Part shown: positions 59,971 through 64,000 of the stretch, one piece after another
How the letters are laid out: each line of letters starts with the position of its first letter
Numbering within the stretch: the stretch's first letter is position 1
DNA from: Trileptium ribeirensis
Taxonomy: Eukaryota > Nematoda > Enoplea > Enoplida > Thoracostomopsidae
Direction: 5' to 3'
Assembly: GCA_030248225.1 (NCBI GenBank)
Contig: JASANE010017527.1
Coordinates: 1 to 64,000, forward strand
DNA: 64,000 nucleotides
The notes under the pieces: generated by a model
The model's database searches: none
Seen by the model: only the letters and a program-made list of their open reading frames with translations
What the model was told of the DNA's origin: nothing
Translations under genes and position numbers: made by a program

Positions 59971-62051
59971 TCGAGGCCCAGTAGACCTCTCGTTTAAGCT
60001 ATTGAGCCCGGCAAAGCCGTGGCCTGTTCAAAAGTTGTAGGCAATCTAAATCTGATCCGCACGACCGCCGCTCGGATTGTAGTTCAAATTTCATAATTCA
60101 GACTGTTTTCGTGAGTCCGTTTTGGTCTTGCTTTTCCACACGTTTTGGTTATGCAAGGGAAAATATTATCTTCCCTAGTGTTGATAAGTTGCATTACCAG
60201 TGAAAACATTGTAAATTTCGAGTTTATCGAAGTTGCTAAATGTGACTTCGGGTCTATCGGGTCTCGGTCCGACGGACCATTTTTGTGAGGACCGTTGACT
60301 CGGTCCTAGGAAATCGCCACGGATGGCCGAGTTCTTCCCCAGTGCAAAATTACACTAAGAAATAGTGCCAAATTAAGGAGTTATTAGAAGGCAAAAGACC
60401 CCTCCGCTGACCCAATCAACTGTGCTCCAATCTTAGCTCGAAGATTGCGACCCAAACAAGTTAAGGAAACAAATCCAGTAGGACTAAGCTAGAAAATTGT
60501 CTACGGTTGTCTTATCAACCGGGGCCTCCGTTTACCGTCGCGCTTAGGCGAGCAGAAATTGTCCGAAGTAACACCTAAATTTTAATACTAAATATCGCTC
60601 ACGTTCGAACGCTCTTCAAACTAAAAATAACGTAGGTCCTCGTGCCATTAGAGTAATACCGATGGCCTACGAGGCCTCGCCAGTAGTCATATTTGTTTTA
60701 GTTAAAATCATAGGTACCACCAGCATGATAAATTGAACCGAATTTTATTAGGAAAAGCTCAAAATTTGGTCCCAACTCCAGTCTACCGGGACCCGCACGT
60801 TACTCGAAAGATTAACCCGCCCGATCGTTCCTTTTTGTCGTTATAACTTGAGTTGGTGTATTTGGACGTCTGTTTTTGTAGTGACCCAGACCAAGGCTTA
60901 GGCATAACTAAGGCCTCAATTCCATTGTGTTCGTGGAGTAACCTGATAGGGAACAAGAAACAAAATTACTCAAAATATTTGGATGTTTTATAACAAACTT
61001 ATATGGTCATTCTAAGTACGTATGTATGTATGCGAGTAGGACACCAATCTAATGTCGCATCCGTAGAAAAGAATGTAGGAGTCGTACCGAAGAACATTAC
61101 CTCGCATTACCATGATTTAATAAGTATTGTTGTCTCAATTGTTGTATTACTTTGTCATACGCTAACCTCATCGCTACTCAATGTGAGTATAAATGACCGA
61201 TTATCATGTATTATAGTTGTGTGATTCCTATGAGCAAGATGAAGTCTCGCAAACGTCCCGCTGCACGCTCATCCCCGTATCCCAGCCTTGTTTCCGCCTT
61301 TCGCTTACCCGAACCTATTGTTGTGTCGGAGTACCCTTTCTGTTAGCAAGCATAGCTCTAAACAAATAGTTACTTCGATGGCGCCTTTATTATGTCGATA
61401 ACTAATCGTAGCACCCACCAGTACTGATTCTAACTTCACCCATTACTATTTTTTCATGAGTAAGGTAAGCGCAGCTGTCATGAGATAGGGCTTCACAATA
61501 TATGCCGTGTTTTGACTCAGCTGTGTGAGTTCAGTGAAAAAGGCGATGACCCCGCAACCCTCCCCAATTGATGCTCTGCTCATGGTGTACTAGCGTGCTA
61601 TAAATGTGACATAACGATATTGTATCTGTATGTATCTGTCAATGTAGCCATAAGTTTTGTGCAACTCATCAGTAAATGCTCACTGAAAACTCAAATTGTT
61701 CTAGTGTTTTGATGACCCGGAGTAGCGATAGGAACTGAAGGGGTTTGAAATCCGTCACCCCAAATCGACGACCCACGTTCAGGTTTGACACGCGCATCGA
61801 AGAAGCAAACCTCAGCGTGACTCGCCGATTATCAATTAGTTTGTTTATTAACCGTTGTTGCAAAGGTACGACTGGTGCGACAAGTTGGAAAAATTTTACA
61901 ACTCACGTTGAGCGCCCGAACTAGGAAATTTAGATGCGCGCGGATCTGACGTTAAACGTCTAGGGATTTGTCGGACCCTAGTGGGGGCCACTGGCTAAAG
62001 TAAAACTAAATAAATTAAAGGGCTTTTACACTTCCCGGGTTTGAACGTGTA

Positions 62052-62278
62052 TAGGGAATAGTGGTACGGTCTCTTTGGCCTGTGAGCAGGTGACGGAGCC
62101 GACCTCCCTGGGGACCTCAAAGGTAGTACCTCGTAGACTACGTGCGCAACCCGTCCGGCAGGATCAGAACACATCCTGTGAAGCGCTCCTGCGGCTTGCT
62201 AAGCTCCGTCATTTCTTGGGCCTGACTCGCGCGGGAAAAGACATTCGAGTAATTGAAACCCGTCAGGTCCGCCCTTGA
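62052..62278 (+). pseudogene. Coding remnant at the 3' end of copy 2
   Basis: Same open frame as 9740-9970, differing by only two residues over the last 67 codons. No start codon or upstream coding sequence. Confidence 0.5.
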
Positions 62279-62600
62279 AGTCACGATAGCCGGGGTCGTA
62301 TGGGCATTACGTCTGGGAAGTGCGTAATGCAGCAGCGTCACGTCGATATTACACATGCATGGAGGGCACTTCTCTGTCCTTTCACCAAGAAAAACCCATT
62401 AGCGAGCTTGATTCTACTGAACCGAAAACAAATTATGATCATTCTTTCTGAATTGAATCAAATTTGAATTTTGAAAATAGCTGCTTTCTACTATCGACCA
62501 AAAGTTTTGCTCGTTACTATGAATAACTGCCGACACGGATTATTGTATTTTGTAGTAAACACGTTAAAAAGAAAATCTGAGTATTCGTTAATTTTTTAAG

Positions 62601-63045
62601 GATTCAACGGTTTCAACTACTACTCCGCCTCTGTCGAACTCTGAAAAGGTTCACCGGATCATACGTTATCATCAGTACAGGCGTCGTCAAAGCGACGGCA
62701 CTACTTCCAAAGTTGAAGTAGCAACTTCAACCGCTGCCCAATATGACGACGGAGTCCAGGTTTCCGGAGGGTTATCGGCAAGTAGTGGGCGATACCGACC
62801 GGCCCCTGTTTCTGATCCCGGTCAACAGAATCCGATAGTTCCCCTGACATCTCCCAGAGATTCGGGAGTCAGCTCAAGTAGTCAGCAACAACAGCAGCGA
62901 AGGAACTCGTCACGAATTGCGGATTGGTTTAGAGGAGCGAAAACAAGCTTGTCTGGGAGTGGAGTGGTAGATAAGAGTGGAAGCAAGAAAAGGGGCAGCG
63001 GAACCTTAGGTGGAGGAAAAAAGAACAAACTAGATAAACGCAACG
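62601..63045 (+). CDS. Diacylglycerol kinase, exon Q (Ser/Gln-rich tail)
   Basis: Acceptor TTAATTTTTTAAG, donor GTGAGT; 148 codons plus one base, in phase with exon P. It starts DSTVSTTTPPLSNSEKVHRI. Toward the end it has SSSSQQQQQRRNSSRIADWF and a Lys/Gly-rich stretch SGSKKRGSGTLGGGKKNK. RRNSS is a plausible basophilic-kinase site (inference). A C-terminal SAM domain, usual in this family, is not in the window and would lie to the right if present. Confidence 0.85.
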
Positions 63046-64000
63046 GTGAGTGAGGTTGAGTCGTGTAATAAAATATATCAGCTCAGTGTTGACTCTCTGC
63101 TTGTCCTGATGTTTTATGATTATATATGCTGTGGTTTTCCTAATTTAACACAAACGCATCACCGGCTACAGTCGGTATCAACTCAGTGGATCGCTGTTTC
63201 GTTGGTTCAAATATTTTTAAAAAGCCGTGAATACTGTAAAAAATTTTAAAAACTATTATTAAAATCCGAAGATAATCTATTTTTTTGCTACTTTTTCGCG
63301 AAATTCTCGTTCAGAACTCGACAGAGAACTACGCGGTATTTGAATGTAACGAAATTTTCGTGGTAGAAATTGAAAAGAAGAGTTTCCTTTAATTTTTATT
63401 AAGGAAAATTCGTTACTTTCGCATACAGAGTTCTTCTCTGTCAAGCTGTTTTCGTGAACCAGTAGCAAAAAAATAATTTATACATTTCTCTAGATCGAAA
63501 CAAAATCTTTGCCAAGCGCTTAGCGAAATAACTTAGATGATGTTGTAAAGTATGGACGTTATAGTAGTAGCGTTATCGAAGCGAGCAAACGTTGGGTAAG
63601 GCCTGACAAACTACTCGTGTGGCAACATGGGCATTGGAAAATATTTATTTTAAAAGACTATTTTATTTAACATTTTTCTGGAATTGTGCATGGGAACGGT
63701 GTTTTTGGTGCCGTATTCTTACCGGCCGCACGTCATTATTTCAGACATACCGGTGAGATGATAAATAAAAGATTTTGAATAGCAAAACGGTTCTATTTTG
63801 CCGAAAAATTTTTATATGAGATTCCATAGATAAGGCTTTAGACATGGTGTATTTCATTACATCAACGCTGTAATGTAATGAACCATTCAGAGTTCTAAAT
63901 GATGGACTGTATCTACAGAGTTGGAGGCAACCATGAAGCTTCTTTATATTTAGTTGTCACCACCAGCTTGTGACTAGACGACCTTCTTAGCATAGACCGC
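63046..64000. other. Intron after exon Q, to the right edge
   Basis: No further exon recognised; contains the foldback element below. Confidence 0.6.
63281..63473. mobile_element. Foldback element
   Basis: Ends TTTTTTGCTACT and AGTAGCAAAAAA in inverted orientation, with inner CGCGAAA / TTCGTGAA and GACAGAGAACT / GTTCTTCTCTGTC. About 193 bp, imperfect inverted arms of 50-60 bp, no ORF. Confidence 0.75.

Larger units (their letters stand above)
54752..62353 (+). mobile_element. Large noncoding dispersed element, copy 2
   Basis: 7.6 kb, collinear with 2155-10045 and in the same orientation. Starts TGTAACAGATCC, ends GTCGATATTACA, and is flanked by CATG on both sides (54748-54751 and 62354-62357), a 4-bp target duplication. 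TG...CA ends and a 4-bp duplication fit a retroviral-type integrase or a Ginger-like DNA transposon; with no enzyme visible I cannot decide. By eye the last 290 bp are about 97% identical to copy 1, while the interior is far more diverged and has several indels. Confidence 0.9.

Overview
This is animal nuclear DNA: one split gene on the + strand, with long AT-rich introns full of repeats. Seventeen exons between 10591 and 63045 join in phase. They encode the middle and C-terminal part of a type II (delta/eta-like) diacylglycerol kinase. The catalytic-domain exons must lie left of the window, and the transcript runs on past the right edge. An arthropod-style TCAGT initiator inside a repeat and the fly-like DGK accessory-domain sequence point to an invertebrate, probably an arthropod; I cannot name the clade.

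Layout. 1-256: end of an unidentified open frame. 2155-10045: a 7.9 kb dispersed element (copy 1). 10045-10254: 30-bp tandem array. 10591-22584: seven exons for the end of the first catalytic half and a very long low-complexity linker. 22585-33779: an 11 kb intron with a TA-flanked mobile element and a 4.2 kb array of 64-bp units. 33780-50279: seven exons for the DGK accessory domain and the helical region after it, separated by introns holding a 4 x 324-bp array and several miniature transposons. 50482-51678: exactly nine 133-bp units. 52233-54223: two small exons. 54752-62353: copy 2 of the large element, same orientation, with a CATG target duplication. 62601-63045: Ser/Gln-rich exon. 63281-63473: a foldback element.

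The most unusual object is the pair of 7.6-7.9 kb elements. They start TGTAA and end TTACA and have no long ORF. They hold many 6-7-bp-stem hairpins, several with compensatory changes between copies or neighbouring units. A strongly conserved core-promoter-like block (TATA-like box, TCAGT initiator, downstream GGTCGT) lies near their centre, followed about 170 nt later by a consensus splice donor. A third, inverted fragment at 19970-20250 shares their 3' end but carries extra coding-like sequence, suggesting the two long copies derive from a coding parent.
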